This document shows, piece after piece, positions 44,184-52,656 of a stretch of 64,000 nucleotides of DNA. The translations under genes were made by a program, and so were the position numbers. The stretch comes from Streptomyces sp. TSRI0107 (lineage in GTDB: Bacteria; Actinomycetota; Actinomycetes; Streptomycetales; Streptomycetaceae): NCBI RefSeq assembly GCF_001905845.1, contig NZ_LIVZ01000001.1, positions 248,001 to 312,000 on the forward strand. The letters run 5' to 3'. Below the pieces are notes generated by a model. The model was not told the origin of the DNA, searched no databases, and was given only the letters and a program-made list of their open reading frames with translations. Position 1 is the stretch's first letter. Each line of letters starts with the position of its first letter.

Positions 44184-44401
44184 GCCGGGAGTTCGCCGTT
44201 CCTGACCGCCGTGACGAACGAGGACCAGCCGGCGGCCGGGAAGACCACGGCGGGGCCGTCCGGGTTCTTCGAGTCGCGGACGGGGACGCCGGTTGGGTGG
44301 TGGTCGAGGACTTCGAGGCAGCTGTCGGCCTCCGGCCCGCTATAGGACGACTTGCGCCAGCCGTTCAGCTTGGCCGCGTTCGGTATCGCTCGGTCAGTCA
44401 T
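44180..44401 (-). CDS. DUF397 domain protein
   Basis: A 73-residue protein of the Streptomyces DUF397 family, recognised by NGWRKSSYSGPEADSCLEV, VPVRDSKNPDGPAVVFP and the ending WSSFVTAVRNGEL. These small proteins nearly always follow an XRE/DUF5753 regulator and act as its partner (WhiJ/AbaA-type modules). The ATG at 44401 overlaps the end of the XRE gene by 8 bp and the following gene by 4 bp, giving a tightly coupled three-gene operon. Confidence 0.93.
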   Translation of the reverse strand: MTDRAIPNAAKLNGWRKSSYSGPEADSCLEVLDHHPTGVPVRDSKNPDGPAVVFPAAGWSSFVTAVRNGELPA

Positions 44402-45191
44402 GATGCCCGTACTCCTTCGCAACGGCCCTGAGCAGGGCCAACGACTCCTTCAACGGCAGCGCGTCGCTCAGCGCGAGACTGTAGCGATTCTCCAACTCGC
44501 GAACCACGGACGGGGAGTCGTGCAGTTTCCCCATCCCGTGACCCTCGGTGTAGGCGAGAGGCGGCTGATCCTCGAAGCACATCAGCGTGAGCATGCCTTT
44601 GGCGAGCGGATGAAGACCCACGCCGAACGGCATCACGTGCGCGCGGATACGTCCGGCCTCGGCGAGGCGTACGACGTGCATGATCTGCTCCGCCATGACG
44701 TCGGCGCTGCCGATGGGGCGCCGCAACACCGTCTCGTCCAGCACCGCCCACACCACAGGCGTCACCGGATCTTCGAGGATCCTCGCGCGCTCAAGCCGTG
44801 TGACAACGCGCCTGTCACACTCCTCTTCACTCACCGGAGGGAACGCCGCGCCCAGAACCGCACGCGCGTACCTCTTCGTCTGGAGGATGCCCGGGAAGTA
44901 CGCCACAGCGAACTCGCGGATCACCGTCGCCTGTTGTTCGAGTACGCGCACCCTCTCGAAGTACTCCGCGACCGACACGTCATCGTCCTGCGGCAGAAAG
45001 CTGCTCAGCACATTCCCCGTGTTCAGCGCCATGTCCAGCCGCCGCGCATCCTCCTTGGACGGCACCCGCCGCCCCGCCTCGATGTGCGCGATGTGCGAAC
45101 GCGTCATGAACGCCATCTCCGCCAGCTCCTGCTGCGTCAGACCGGCCGCCTCGCGCTGCTGCTTGAGCCAATCGCCGTAGATGGTGCCCAT
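44394..45191 (-). CDS. XRE-family regulator with DUF5753 domain
   Basis: A 265-residue helix-turn-helix regulator. Residues about 6-62 form the XRE domain (WLKQQREAAGLTQQELAEM, SHIAHIEAGRRVPSKEDARRL). The remainder is the DUF5753 sensor-like domain with its usual LEQQATVIREFAVAYFPGILQTKRYARAV and IGSADVMAEQIMHVV stretches. Paralogues such as WhiJ repress development or antibiotic genes in S. coelicolor. It is followed by its DUF397 partner and is divergent from a short basic ORF, with two inverted repeats between that could be operators. Confidence 0.93.
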   Translation of the reverse strand: MGTIYGDWLKQQREAAGLTQQELAEMAFMTRSHIAHIEAGRRVPSKEDARRLDMALNTGNVLSSFLPQDDDVSVAEYFERVRVLEQQATVIREFAVAYFPGILQTKRYARAVLGAAFPPVSEEECDRRVVTRLERARILEDPVTPVVWAVLDETVLRRPIGSADVMAEQIMHVVRLAEAGRIRAHVMPFGVGLHPLAKGMLTLMCFEDQPPLAYTEGHGMGKLHDSPSVVRELENRYSLALSDALPLKESLALLRAVAKEYGHHD

Positions 45192-45205
45192 CGCCTCAAC
45201 TCCCT

Positions 45206-45288
45206 TGTGACAAAACCCCGGTCACACTCCACCCCCTGGCGAGCCTAGCCGCGCCCCTCTCACTCTGTGAACGAATCGCCACACAGAG
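45206..45288. promoter_or_regulatory. Two inverted repeats in the XRE/small-ORF divergent promoter
   Basis: TGTGAC/GTCACA (45206-45211 and 45221-45226) and CTCTGTG/CACAGAG (45263-45269 and 45282-45288) lie between the divergent starts at 45191 and 45309. They are candidate XRE operators. Confidence 0.45.
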
Positions 45289-45308
45289 CGAACATGAGGA
45301 GCTGAGAG

Positions 45309-45491
45309 ATGACCCGCCGTATTGCCCGTCTCGTCGCCGCGCTGCGTCGGCCGCTGCGCAGACCGCTGCGTCGGCCGACCGTCCAGCACACCGGATCCCA
45401 GCCTCCGCAGGCGGAACATCCGGCCACGGTCCTCGGCGTCGGCCTGGGCTCGCTCGGCATGCCCGTGGTGAAGGTGAGGGGCGGCAAGTGA
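45309..45491 (+). CDS. Small basic hypothetical protein
   Basis: A 60-residue protein with an Arg-rich amphipathic N-terminus carrying a LRRP repeat (residues about 12-23) and a Gly-rich hydrophobic C-terminus (VLGVGLGSLGMPVVKV). AGGAG lies seven bases before the ATG, and its stop overlaps the next start by 4 bp, which makes it likely to be real despite its size. It is divergent from the XRE gene. Function unknown; a short regulatory peptide of the module is possible. Confidence 0.55.
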   Translation: MTRRIARLVAALRRPLRRPLRRPTVQHTGSQPPQAEHPATVLGVGLGSLGMPVVKVRGGK

Positions 45492-45802
45492 GGAACGACA
45501 TGAGCGACGGCACGACCAGTCCGCGGCTGCTGCCCTGGACGGGCGCGGAGGGCAAACGCTGCCTGCTGGTGACGGACGGGACCGGCCCGCTCTCCCGCCT
45601 GGCCGACACCGTCGAGCGCGTACAGCTGGAGATGGCCCTCGGACTCCTCGACCACGCGGCCGACATCCTCGCGGACCGGCGTGTGACACCCGCGCAGCTC
45701 CGCTTCACGCTCGCCCGCATGCACGAGGCGCTGACCGACGTCCACCGGATCGCCGAGAGCCGGGGTGCCAGACTGCCCGCGCCCGCCTGCGGCGACGGGT
45801 GA
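45488..45802 (+). CDS. Hypothetical protein in the XRE module
   Basis: A 104-residue helical protein (MSDGTTSPRLLPWTGAEGKR to RIAESRGARLPAPACGDG). I recall similar proteins next to XRE/DUF397 pairs in Streptomyces but no function. GTG 45488 overlaps the upstream stop by 4 bp and has GAGGGG upstream; ATG 45500 with AGGA is equally plausible. The LEMALGLLDHAADILADRRV helices suggest a small helical bundle. It is convergent, 6 bp apart, with the next gene. Confidence 0.62.
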   Translation: MRNDMSDGTTSPRLLPWTGAEGKRCLLVTDGTGPLSRLADTVERVQLEMALGLLDHAADILADRRVTPAQLRFTLARMHEALTDVHRIAESRGARLPAPACGDG

Positions 45803-45808
45803 CCGCGC

Positions 45809-46186
45809 TCAGTTCAGCAGCGCGCCGAACTGCTCCTCGTAGGCCGACCTCTGTGCCGTGTGACCCCGGGTGAACGCCTCGCGCTGCTCCTCACCGAAGT
45901 TCCCGGTGGGGATGCCGCCGGTGGGGATGAAGCCGGGCAGCGCCCGGAAGAGTTCCGTGGCCGCCGCCGACCGGGCCTCCCCGTGCCAGGCCCTGGCCGC
46001 GTGCACCTGCTCGCCCACATGGCGCAGCAGCCGCTGGAACTTGTCCCGGGGCCCGTTGGATATCACCTTCTGCCACGCGCCCGGCCGGCCCAGGGTGCCT
46101 GATCCGGTGGCTATCCGTTCCAGCGCCTCCAGCGTGGCGTACAGCCGCCCGCACAACTCGGCGACGTCCTGCCGGCTCTGTCCCAT
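45809..46186 (-). CDS. Hypothetical protein
   Basis: A 125-residue soluble, mostly helical protein (VAELCGRLYATLEALERIA; RDKFQRLLRHVGEQVHAARAW) ending in an aromatic/Gln-rich segment with a PTGGIPTGNFGEEQREAF turn. I do not recognise a family. It has a normal codon pattern, is convergent with the XRE-module gene and divergent from the secreted beta-lactamase-fold gene. The ATG at 46186 is the first in frame. No role can be assigned. Confidence 0.6.
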   Translation of the reverse strand: MGQSRQDVAELCGRLYATLEALERIATGSGTLGRPGAWQKVISNGPRDKFQRLLRHVGEQVHAARAWHGEARSAAATELFRALPGFIPTGGIPTGNFGEEQREAFTRGHTAQRSAYEEQFGALLN

Positions 46187-46273
46187 GCCATCCCCTCCCG
46201 CCCGTGCCTACCCCGACGCCGCGCGCCTCGAACGCCCGTACAACCGTGCGCCCCGGTCGCGAGTCAACCGAGC

Positions 46274-47131
46274 ATGACTTTCGGCAGATCCCGTTCCACC
46301 CGCCTGCTCGGCACCGCCCTCGCCGGCGGTGTGCTCATATCCGGCGTGGCGGCGGCCGCCCCGGCCGCCGCCGCGCCCGCCCCCGCCGTCAGCTGCACGT
46401 CCTCGAACGCCGCGCTCGCCGCGAAGCTCCAGCAGGACATCACCGCCGCCCTCGCGGGCCGTGGCGGCACCGTCGCCGTCGGTCTCCACGACCGTACGAC
46501 GAACACCACCTGCACCCTGCGCCCCACCACCGCCTTCGACTCGGCCAGCGTCGTGAAGGTGACCGTGCTGGCCGCGCTGCTGTGGGACGCGAAGAAGCAG
46601 GGCCGGTATCTCACCGAGCGGGAGGCCACCCTCGCCCGCGCCATGATCACCAAGTCGGACAACGCCTCCACCAGCACCCTGTGGAAGCAGCTCGGCCTGC
46701 CGAAGATCAACGCTTTCCTCGCCGCCGCCGGCATGACCCAGACGAAGCCCGGCGCGGACGGTTACTGGGGGCTGACCCAGATCACGGTGACCGACGAGCA
46801 GAAGCTCCTCAAGCTCATCACCGGGCGGAACCCCGTTCTCAGCGACAAGTCCCGCTTCTACATCATGAAGCTGATGAGCCAGGTCGTGTCGGACCAGCGC
46901 TGGGGCACCCCGTACGGCGTCCCCTCCGGGGTCACCGTCGCCGTCAAGAACGGCTGGCTGTCCCGGGCCACGAACGGCTGGCGGGTGCACAGCGTCGGCG
47001 CCTTCAAGGGCGGCGGCCACGACTACACCATCACCGTGCTGACCCACGGCAACAGCACCATGAGTTACGGCATCACCACCATCCAGGGCGTCGCCAAGGT
47101 GATCCACCGCGACCTGGCCGCCGCCGGCTGA
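46274..47131 (+). CDS. Secreted class A beta-lactamase-fold serine hydrolase
   Basis: A 285-residue exported protein. A signal peptide covers about 1-38. The penicillin-binding fold motifs are present: S92-V-V-K95 (SxxK), S128-D-N130 (SDN) and K225-N-G227 where beta-lactamases have KTG/KSG. An omega-loop Glu is not obvious. The family includes inactive or carboxypeptidase-like proteins that Streptomyces secrete in several copies; clinical-type lactamase activity is uncertain because of the KNG change and the missing Glu. ATG 46274 is the first in frame. Confidence 0.88.
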   Translation: MTFGRSRSTRLLGTALAGGVLISGVAAAAPAAAAPAPAVSCTSSNAALAAKLQQDITAALAGRGGTVAVGLHDRTTNTTCTLRPTTAFDSASVVKVTVLAALLWDAKKQGRYLTEREATLARAMITKSDNASTSTLWKQLGLPKINAFLAAAGMTQTKPGADGYWGLTQITVTDEQKLLKLITGRNPVLSDKSRFYIMKLMSQVVSDQRWGTPYGVPSGVTVAVKNGWLSRATNGWRVHSVGAFKGGGHDYTITVLTHGNSTMSYGITTIQGVAKVIHRDLAAAG

Positions 47132-47184
47132 CGGTTCACCGCGCGGGCCGCCGACCGTTCACCGGCTGACGCTTCACCGCGCGG
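47125..47184. repeat. Direct repeat spanning a stop codon
   Basis: A 22-bp sequence (CGGCTGACG-G/C-TTCACCGCGCGG) occurs at 47125-47146 and 47163-47184 with one mismatch. The first copy includes the TGA of the beta-lactamase-fold gene. Confidence 0.75.
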
Positions 47185-47222
47185 TCTCCCGTCCGTCACC
47201 GGCCCGCCCTACGGTGGCGCCC

Positions 47223-48242
47223 ATGCGCCTGAGATCCGTCCTCGCCACCGCCTGCGCCGCCCTCGCGGCGGCCGCCTGTCCGACCGCCGCGAGCCCCGCC
47301 CACGCCGGGGCCCGGCACGCCTGTTCGCCGTCCGTCTCCGTCGAGGGCTTCTCCGACGCCCTCGACAAGACGACGTACGACGGCACCTTCGTCGGCAACC
47401 TCTCCGCGCTCGCCACCGACCGGGACGGCTCGCTCGCGGCCCTCTCCGACCGGTCGGCCCTGTTCTCCCTCGACCGCCGGACCCTCCAGCCGCGCGCCGT
47501 GCGCCCGCTCGCCGACGAGAACGGCGCCGCGCTGGACTCCGAGGGCCTGGTCGTCGACGGGGACGGCACCTACCTCGTCTCCTCGGAGACCGAGCCGTCC
47601 GTACGCCGCTACTCCCGCGACGGCCGCGTCCTCGGCCGGCTGCCCGTGCCGGACGCCCTGCGCGTCACCCCCGCCGGCCGCGCCGCCGTCAACGGCACCT
47701 TCGAGGGCCTGACCCTGGCGCGCGACGGCCGTACCCTCGTCGCCGCCATGGAGTACGCCCTGTCCGGGGACAGCGCGGGCACCGTCCGCGTGCAGACCTG
47801 GCGGCGGACCGCGGGCGGCGACTTCGCGCTCGCCGCCCAGTACGCCTACCGCGCCGATCCCGGCCTCGGCGTCCCCGAGATCACCGCGACGCCCGACGGG
47901 CGCCTCCTCGTCCTGGAGCGCGGCTTCACCGCCGGCGTCGGCAACACCGTCCGCCTCTACCTGGCCGACCCGCGGCACGCCACGGACACCGGCGGGATCG
48001 AGTACCTGACCGGCCAGGACGGCGTCCGGCCGGTCCGCAAGACCCTGCTCGCCGACCTCGCCGACTGCCCCGACCTCGGCGCCACCGCCAAGCAGCCGCA
48101 ACCCAACCCGCTCCTCGACAACATCGAGGCGATGACGGTCACCGGCCGCACCGGGAACCGGCTGAACGTGCTGCTGGCCAGCGACGACAACCAGAACGCC
48201 GCCCAGACGACCCGTTTCTACTCCCTGCGCGTCCGCCTCTGA
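47223..48242 (+). CDS. Secreted esterase/phytase-like beta-propeller protein
   Basis: A 339-residue exported protein. The signal region (about 1-25) has Cys19 in AAAAC, so lipidation is possible but the following mature start GARHACS fits simple cleavage. The rest matches the esterase-like activity of phytase family: FVGNLSALATDRDGSLAALSD, NFEG-type FEGLTLARDGRTLVAAMEY, LLVLERGFTAGVGNTVRLYL and LDNIEAMTVTG, all blade motifs with Asp/Glu metal sites. Likely a calcium-dependent phosphoesterase acting outside the cell. ATG 47223 is used; GTG 47214 is an alternative. Confidence 0.85.
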   Translation: MRLRSVLATACAALAAAACPTAASPAHAGARHACSPSVSVEGFSDALDKTTYDGTFVGNLSALATDRDGSLAALSDRSALFSLDRRTLQPRAVRPLADENGAALDSEGLVVDGDGTYLVSSETEPSVRRYSRDGRVLGRLPVPDALRVTPAGRAAVNGTFEGLTLARDGRTLVAAMEYALSGDSAGTVRVQTWRRTAGGDFALAAQYAYRADPGLGVPEITATPDGRLLVLERGFTAGVGNTVRLYLADPRHATDTGGIEYLTGQDGVRPVRKTLLADLADCPDLGATAKQPQPNPLLDNIEAMTVTGRTGNRLNVLLASDDNQNAAQTTRFYSLRVRL

Positions 48243-48346
48243 CCCCGCCCAATTGTTGCGGAGGGATGAAATCCGCATCCGCCCGCGTTGGTGCCTTCCG
48301 GAAGATCAGGTCGACCGGGCCTGTCGAGAACACGGAGGGCACCCGC

Positions 48347-51300
48347 GTGAGCACGCAACGGGGATGGGCACGACGACTGTGGGGCTACGCCTGGCGCTAC
48401 CCACGGGACGTCGTCCTCGCCCTCGGCTCCTCCCTCGGCGGCATGGCCCTCATGGCCGTCGTCCCGCTGATCACCAAGGTGATCATCGACGACGTCATCG
48501 GTGACAAGACCCGCGACATGGCCCCCTGGGCCGGAGCCCTCGTCGGAGCCGCGCTGCTCGTCTACGTCCTCACCTACATCCGCCGCTACTACGGCGGCCG
48601 TCTCGCCCTCGACGTCCAGCACGACCTGCGGACCGAGATGTACGAGACGATCACCCGGCTCGACGGGCGGCGCCAGGACGAACTGTCCACCGGGCAGGTC
48701 GTCGGCCGGGCCACCAGCGACCTCCAGCTGATCCAGGGCCTGCTCTTCATGCTCCCGATGACCATCGGGAACTTCCTGCTCTTCCTGATCTCCCTGGTGA
48801 TCATGGCGTGGCTGTCGGTCCCGCTCACCCTGGTCGCCCTCGCCGTGGCGCCCGCCCTGTGGTGGATCGCCAGGCGCAGCCGCAGCAGACTGCACCCCTC
48901 GACCTGGTACGCCCAGGCGCAGGCCGCCGCCGTCGCGGGCGTGGTCGACGGCGCCGTCAGCGGTGTCCGCGTGGTGAAGGGCTTCGGGCAGGAGGAGCAG
49001 GAGACCGGGAAGCTGCGCGAGGTCGGGCGGCGGCTGTTCGCCGGACGGCTGCGCACCATCCGGCTGAACAGCAAGTACACCCCCGCCCTCCAGGCCGTCC
49101 CCGCCCTCGGCCAGGTCGCCATGCTCGCCCTCGGCGGCTGGCTCGCCGTGCGCGGCGACGTCACCCTCGGCACCTTCGTCGCCTTCTCCACCTACCTCGC
49201 CCAGCTGGTCGGCCCGGTCCGCATGCTCGCCATGGTCCTCACCGTCGGCCAGCAGGCCCGCGCCGGCACCGAACGCGTCCTGGAGCTGATCGACACCGAG
49301 CCGACGCTCACCGACGGCACCAAGGAACTCCCCGCCGACGCGCCCGCCACCGTCGAGTTCGACGACGTCTCCTTCGGCTACGACCCCGACCGGCCCGTCC
49401 TCGACGGCCTCTCCTTCGAGATCCGCCCCGGCGAGACCCTCGCCGTCGTCGGCGCCTCCGGCTCCGGCAAGTCGACCGTCTCCCTGCTCCTCCCGCGCTT
49501 CTACGACGTCACGCGCGGCGCCGTCCTGATCGGCGGCCACGACGTGCGCGAGCTGACCACCGCCTCGCTGCGCGCCGCGATCGGCCTGGTCCCCGAGGAC
49601 TCCTTCCTCTTCTCCGACACCGTCCGCGCCAACATTGCCTACGGCCGGCCCGACGCCGGCGACGAGGAGATCGCGAAGGCCGCCCGCGCCGCCCAGGCCG
49701 ACGGCTTCATCGCCGGCCTGCCCGACGGCTACGACACCGTCGTCGGCGAACACGGCCTCACCCTCTCCGGCGGCCAGCGCCAGCGCATCGCGCTCGCCCG
49801 CGCCATCCTCACCGACCCCCGGCTGCTGGTCCTCGACGACGCCACCTCCGCCGTCGACGCGCGCGTGGAGCACGAGATCCACGAGGCGCTGAAGCAGGTC
49901 ATGGAGGGCCGCACCACCCTCCTCATCGCGCACCGCCGCTCCACCCTCAACCTCGCCGACCGCATCGCCGTCCTCGACGGCGGCCGGCTCGCCGACCTCG
50001 GCACCCACGACGAACTGCAGAAGCGCTCGGCGCTGTACCGCCGGCTGCTCACCGACCCCGACGAGCTGGGCGGCGTCTCCCCGGGCCACACCCCGAAGGC
50101 CGCCCCGCAGGACGAGGACACCTCCGTCCGCGAGGAGCTGGACGCCGAGTTCGACGCCGAGCGCGGCGTCACCCCGAGGCTGTGGACCGGCGACCGCGAG
50201 CCGAAGGACACCGCCCTGTCCGGCACCCCGGCCACGCCCGAGCTGCTGGCCCAGGTCGACGCCCTGCCCCCGGCGACCGACACCCCGGACGTCGACGAGG
50301 CGCGGGCGGTGCGGCCGGAGGAGTCGTACAACCTGCGGCGTCTGCTGACGGGTTTCGGGCTGCCGCTGCTGGTCAGCCTGGCGCTGGTGGCGGTGGACGC
50401 GGGCATGGGCCTGCTGCTGCCCGTCCTGATCCGGCACGGCATCGACAGCGGTGTCTCCGAGCTGGCCCTCGGCGCGGTCTGGGCGGCCTCCGTGCTCGCC
50501 CTGGCGGCCGTGCTCGCCCAGTGGGCGGCGCAGATCGGCGAGACCCGGATGACCGGCCGGACCGGCGAGCGGGTGCTGTACTCCCTGCGCCTGAAGATCT
50601 TCGCGCAGCTCCAGCGGCTCGGCCTCGACTACTACGAGCGTGAGCTGACCGGCCGGATCATGACCCGGATGACCACGGACGTCGACGCGCTGTCCACGTT
50701 CCTGCAGACCGGCCTGGTCACCGCGTTCGTCTCGGTCGTCACCTTCTTCGGGATCATGGTGGCCCTGCTGGTGCTCGACGTGCAGCTGGCACTCGTCGTG
50801 TTCGCGACACTGCCGCCGCTGATCATCGCCACCTTCTTCTTCCGCCGGGCCAGCGTCAAGGCGTACGAGCTCGCCCGCGAGCGGGTCTCCGGGGTCAACG
50901 CCGACCTCCAGGAGACCGTCGCCGGGCTGCGGATCGTGCAGGCGTTCGGGCGGGAGCGGGACGGCGGACGCCGGTTCGCGGAACGCAGCGACGGCTACCG
51001 GCAGGCCCGCGTCCACGGCCAGTGGCTGATCTCCGTGTACTTCCCGTTCGTGCAGCTCCTGTCGTCCGCCGCGGCGGCGGCCGTGCTCGTCGTGGGCGCC
51101 GGACGGGTCGACGCGGCCACCCTGACCACCGGCGCCCTGGTGGCGTACCTGCTCTACATCGACCTGTTCTTCGCGCCGGTGCAGCAGCTCTCCCAGGTCT
51201 TCGACGGCTACCAGCAGGCGTCCGTCTCCCTGGGCCGCATCCAGGAACTCCTGCGCGAACCCACCTCCACGCGGAGCGCCGACGAACCCCTCGCCGTGCG

Positions 51301-52054
51301 CTCCCTGCGCGGCGACATCGCCTTCGAGGACGTGCACTTCGCCTACGGCGACGAGGAGGAGGCCCTGACCGGCATCGACCTGCGCATCCCCGCCGGGCAG
51401 ACCGTGGCGTTCGTCGGGGAGACCGGCGCCGGAAAGTCGACGCTGGTGAAGCTGGTGGCCCGGTTCTACGACCCGACCGGCGGCCGGGTCACCGTCGACG
51501 GCCAGGATCTGCGCGCCCTCGACCTCACCTCCTACCGGCACCGGCTCGGCGTCGTCCCGCAGGAGGCGTACCTCTTCCCCGGCACCGTCCGCGACGCCAT
51601 CGCCTACGGCCGTCCCGACGCCACCGACGCCGAGGTGGAGGCCGCCGCCCGCGCGGTCGGCGCCCACGAGATGATCGCCGGGCTGGAGGGCGGTTACCTC
51701 CACGAGGTCGCCGAGCGGGGCCGCAACCTCTCCGCCGGTCAGCGGCAGCTGATCGCGCTGGCCCGCGCCGAGCTGGTCGACCCGGACATCCTGCTCCTCG
51801 ACGAGGCGACGGCCGCCCTGGACCTGGCCACGGAGGCCCAGGTCAACCAGGCCACCGACCGCCTCGCGGGCCGCCGCACCACACTCGTCGTCGCCCACCG
51901 CCTGACCACCGCGGCCCGCGCGGACCGGGTCGTCGTCATGGACCACGGCCGGGTCGCCGAGGACGGCACCCACGAGGAGCTGCTGGCGCGCGGCGGACGG
52001 TACGCCGAGCTGTGGCGGACCTTCGTGGGGGAGGACGCGCCCGTCGGGGCCTGA
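48347..52054 (+). CDS. Fused two-half ABC exporter (TMD-NBD-TMD-NBD)
   Basis: A 1235-residue multidrug/lipid-type exporter in which two half-transporters are joined. Half 1: membrane domain about 20-330, Walker [10 protein letters not shown] (about 369-377), signature LSGGQRQR (about 472), Walker [13 protein letters not shown] with Asp in place of the catalytic Glu. Half 2: membrane domain about 670-960, Walker [10 protein letters not shown] (about 1024), signature LSAGQRQL, Walker [13 protein letters not shown] with intact Glu. Two non-equivalent ATP sites are therefore expected, as in heterodimeric exporters. GTG 48347 follows GGAGGG by eight bases. Stand-alone gene; substrate unknown. Confidence 0.94.
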   Translation: MSTQRGWARRLWGYAWRYPRDVVLALGSSLGGMALMAVVPLITKVIIDDVIGDKTRDMAPWAGALVGAALLVYVLTYIRRYYGGRLALDVQHDLRTEMYETITRLDGRRQDELSTGQVVGRATSDLQLIQGLLFMLPMTIGNFLLFLISLVIMAWLSVPLTLVALAVAPALWWIARRSRSRLHPSTWYAQAQAAAVAGVVDGAVSGVRVVKGFGQEEQETGKLREVGRRLFAGRLRTIRLNSKYTPALQAVPALGQVAMLALGGWLAVRGDVTLGTFVAFSTYLAQLVGPVRMLAMVLTVGQQARAGTERVLELIDTEPTLTDGTKELPADAPATVEFDDVSFGYDPDRPVLDGLSFEIRPGETLAVVGASGSGKSTVSLLLPRFYDVTRGAVLIGGHDVRELTTASLRAAIGLVPEDSFLFSDTVRANIAYGRPDAGDEEIAKAARAAQADGFIAGLPDGYDTVVGEHGLTLSGGQRQRIALARAILTDPRLLVLDDATSAVDARVEHEIHEALKQVMEGRTTLLIAHRRSTLNLADRIAVLDGGRLADLGTHDELQKRSALYRRLLTDPDELGGVSPGHTPKAAPQDEDTSVREELDAEFDAERGVTPRLWTGDREPKDTALSGTPATPELLAQVDALPPATDTPDVDEARAVRPEESYNLRRLLTGFGLPLLVSLALVAVDAGMGLLLPVLIRHGIDSGVSELALGAVWAASVLALAAVLAQWAAQIGETRMTGRTGERVLYSLRLKIFAQLQRLGLDYYERELTGRIMTRMTTDVDALSTFLQTGLVTAFVSVVTFFGIMVALLVLDVQLALVVFATLPPLIIATFFFRRASVKAYELARERVSGVNADLQETVAGLRIVQAFGRERDGGRRFAERSDGYRQARVHGQWLISVYFPFVQLLSSAAAAAVLVVGAGRVDAATLTTGALVAYLLYIDLFFAPVQQLSQVFDGYQQASVSLGRIQELLREPTSTRSADEPLAVRSLRGDIAFEDVHFAYGDEEEALTGIDLRIPAGQTVAFVGETGAGKSTLVKLVARFYDPTGGRVTVDGQDLRALDLTSYRHRLGVVPQEAYLFPGTVRDAIAYGRPDATDAEVEAAARAVGAHEMIAGLEGGYLHEVAERGRNLSAGQRQLIALARAELVDPDILLLDEATAALDLATEAQVNQATDRLAGRRTTLVVAHRLTTAARADRVVVMDHGRVAEDGTHEELLARGGRYAELWRTFVGEDAPVGA

Positions 52055-52163
52055 CGGCTCCCGGCGCAACCATCCGGCGTACGCCGCGCGTCCGTACATC
52101 CGTACGTCAATCTGCCGAACCGTACTTCAGGCCGCCGGGGGCGTGGCAGGGGAGGGGACGACT

Positions 52164-52553
52164 GTGGACTCGGGTGCGATACGACGCCGGCTGGCGCTCG
52201 GGCTGTCCGTACTGACCGTGTCCGGGCTGTTCGCGCTCGCCGCGCCGGCCGACGCCCACGCGGCGGCCGGGCCCTGCCCCGGCCGCAAGGTCAGGACGCT
52301 GCCGTTCCCCACCGGCTCCGTGCACGTGTACAAGAGCGGCGGCTACGTCTGCGCGGCCACCTACGCGAAGAACCCCGGCCCCCGCCGGACCATGTCCGTC
52401 AGCGTGCAGCGGCGCGGCCACAACCCCGTCCCGTACAAGGGCAAGCACCGCAAGCACACGCCCGGGGTGACGGTGTACGCCGGGCAGCGCTGTGTGCGGG
52501 TGGAGGGCTCGGTGGGGCGGGGATCGGTGAGCTCCGACTGGATCCTCTGCTGA
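52164..52553 (+). CDS. Small secreted protein
   Basis: A 129-residue exported protein with a signal peptide (about 1-37, ending ADAHAAAG) and a small basic domain containing three or four Cys (GPCPG, YVCAATY, QRCVRVEG, final DWILC) that could form two disulphides. I do not recognise a named family; it looks like a spore- or aerial-associated small secreted protein. GTG 52164 has GAGGGGAC upstream and gives a standard signal; the frame extends to 52143. Confidence 0.72.
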   Translation: MDSGAIRRRLALGLSVLTVSGLFALAAPADAHAAAGPCPGRKVRTLPFPTGSVHVYKSGGYVCAATYAKNPGPRRTMSVSVQRRGHNPVPYKGKHRKHTPGVTVYAGQRCVRVEGSVGRGSVSSDWILC

Positions 52554-52656
52554 ACCCGCGGGCGCCGGTCCGGCGGCCGTCGCCGAACTCCCCCTGGTGT
52601 GAACCGGGTTGCTCCGATAGCTTCCGGCGCACATCTGTTCTTACAGGGGAGGGTGC

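Noticed and set aside
44180..45191. XRE/DUF397 pair as a toxin-antitoxin system
   Set aside because: DUF397 partners of XRE/DUF5753 regulators are known as regulatory modules, and neither protein shows a toxin domain; kept as a regulatory module.
48218..52099. Very long open frame antisense to the fused ABC exporter (about 1290 codons)
   Set aside because: Typical shadow of high-GC codon bias: repetitive Gly/Arg/Asp/Val composition, no domain motifs, and the opposite strand carries clear ABC transporter motifs.
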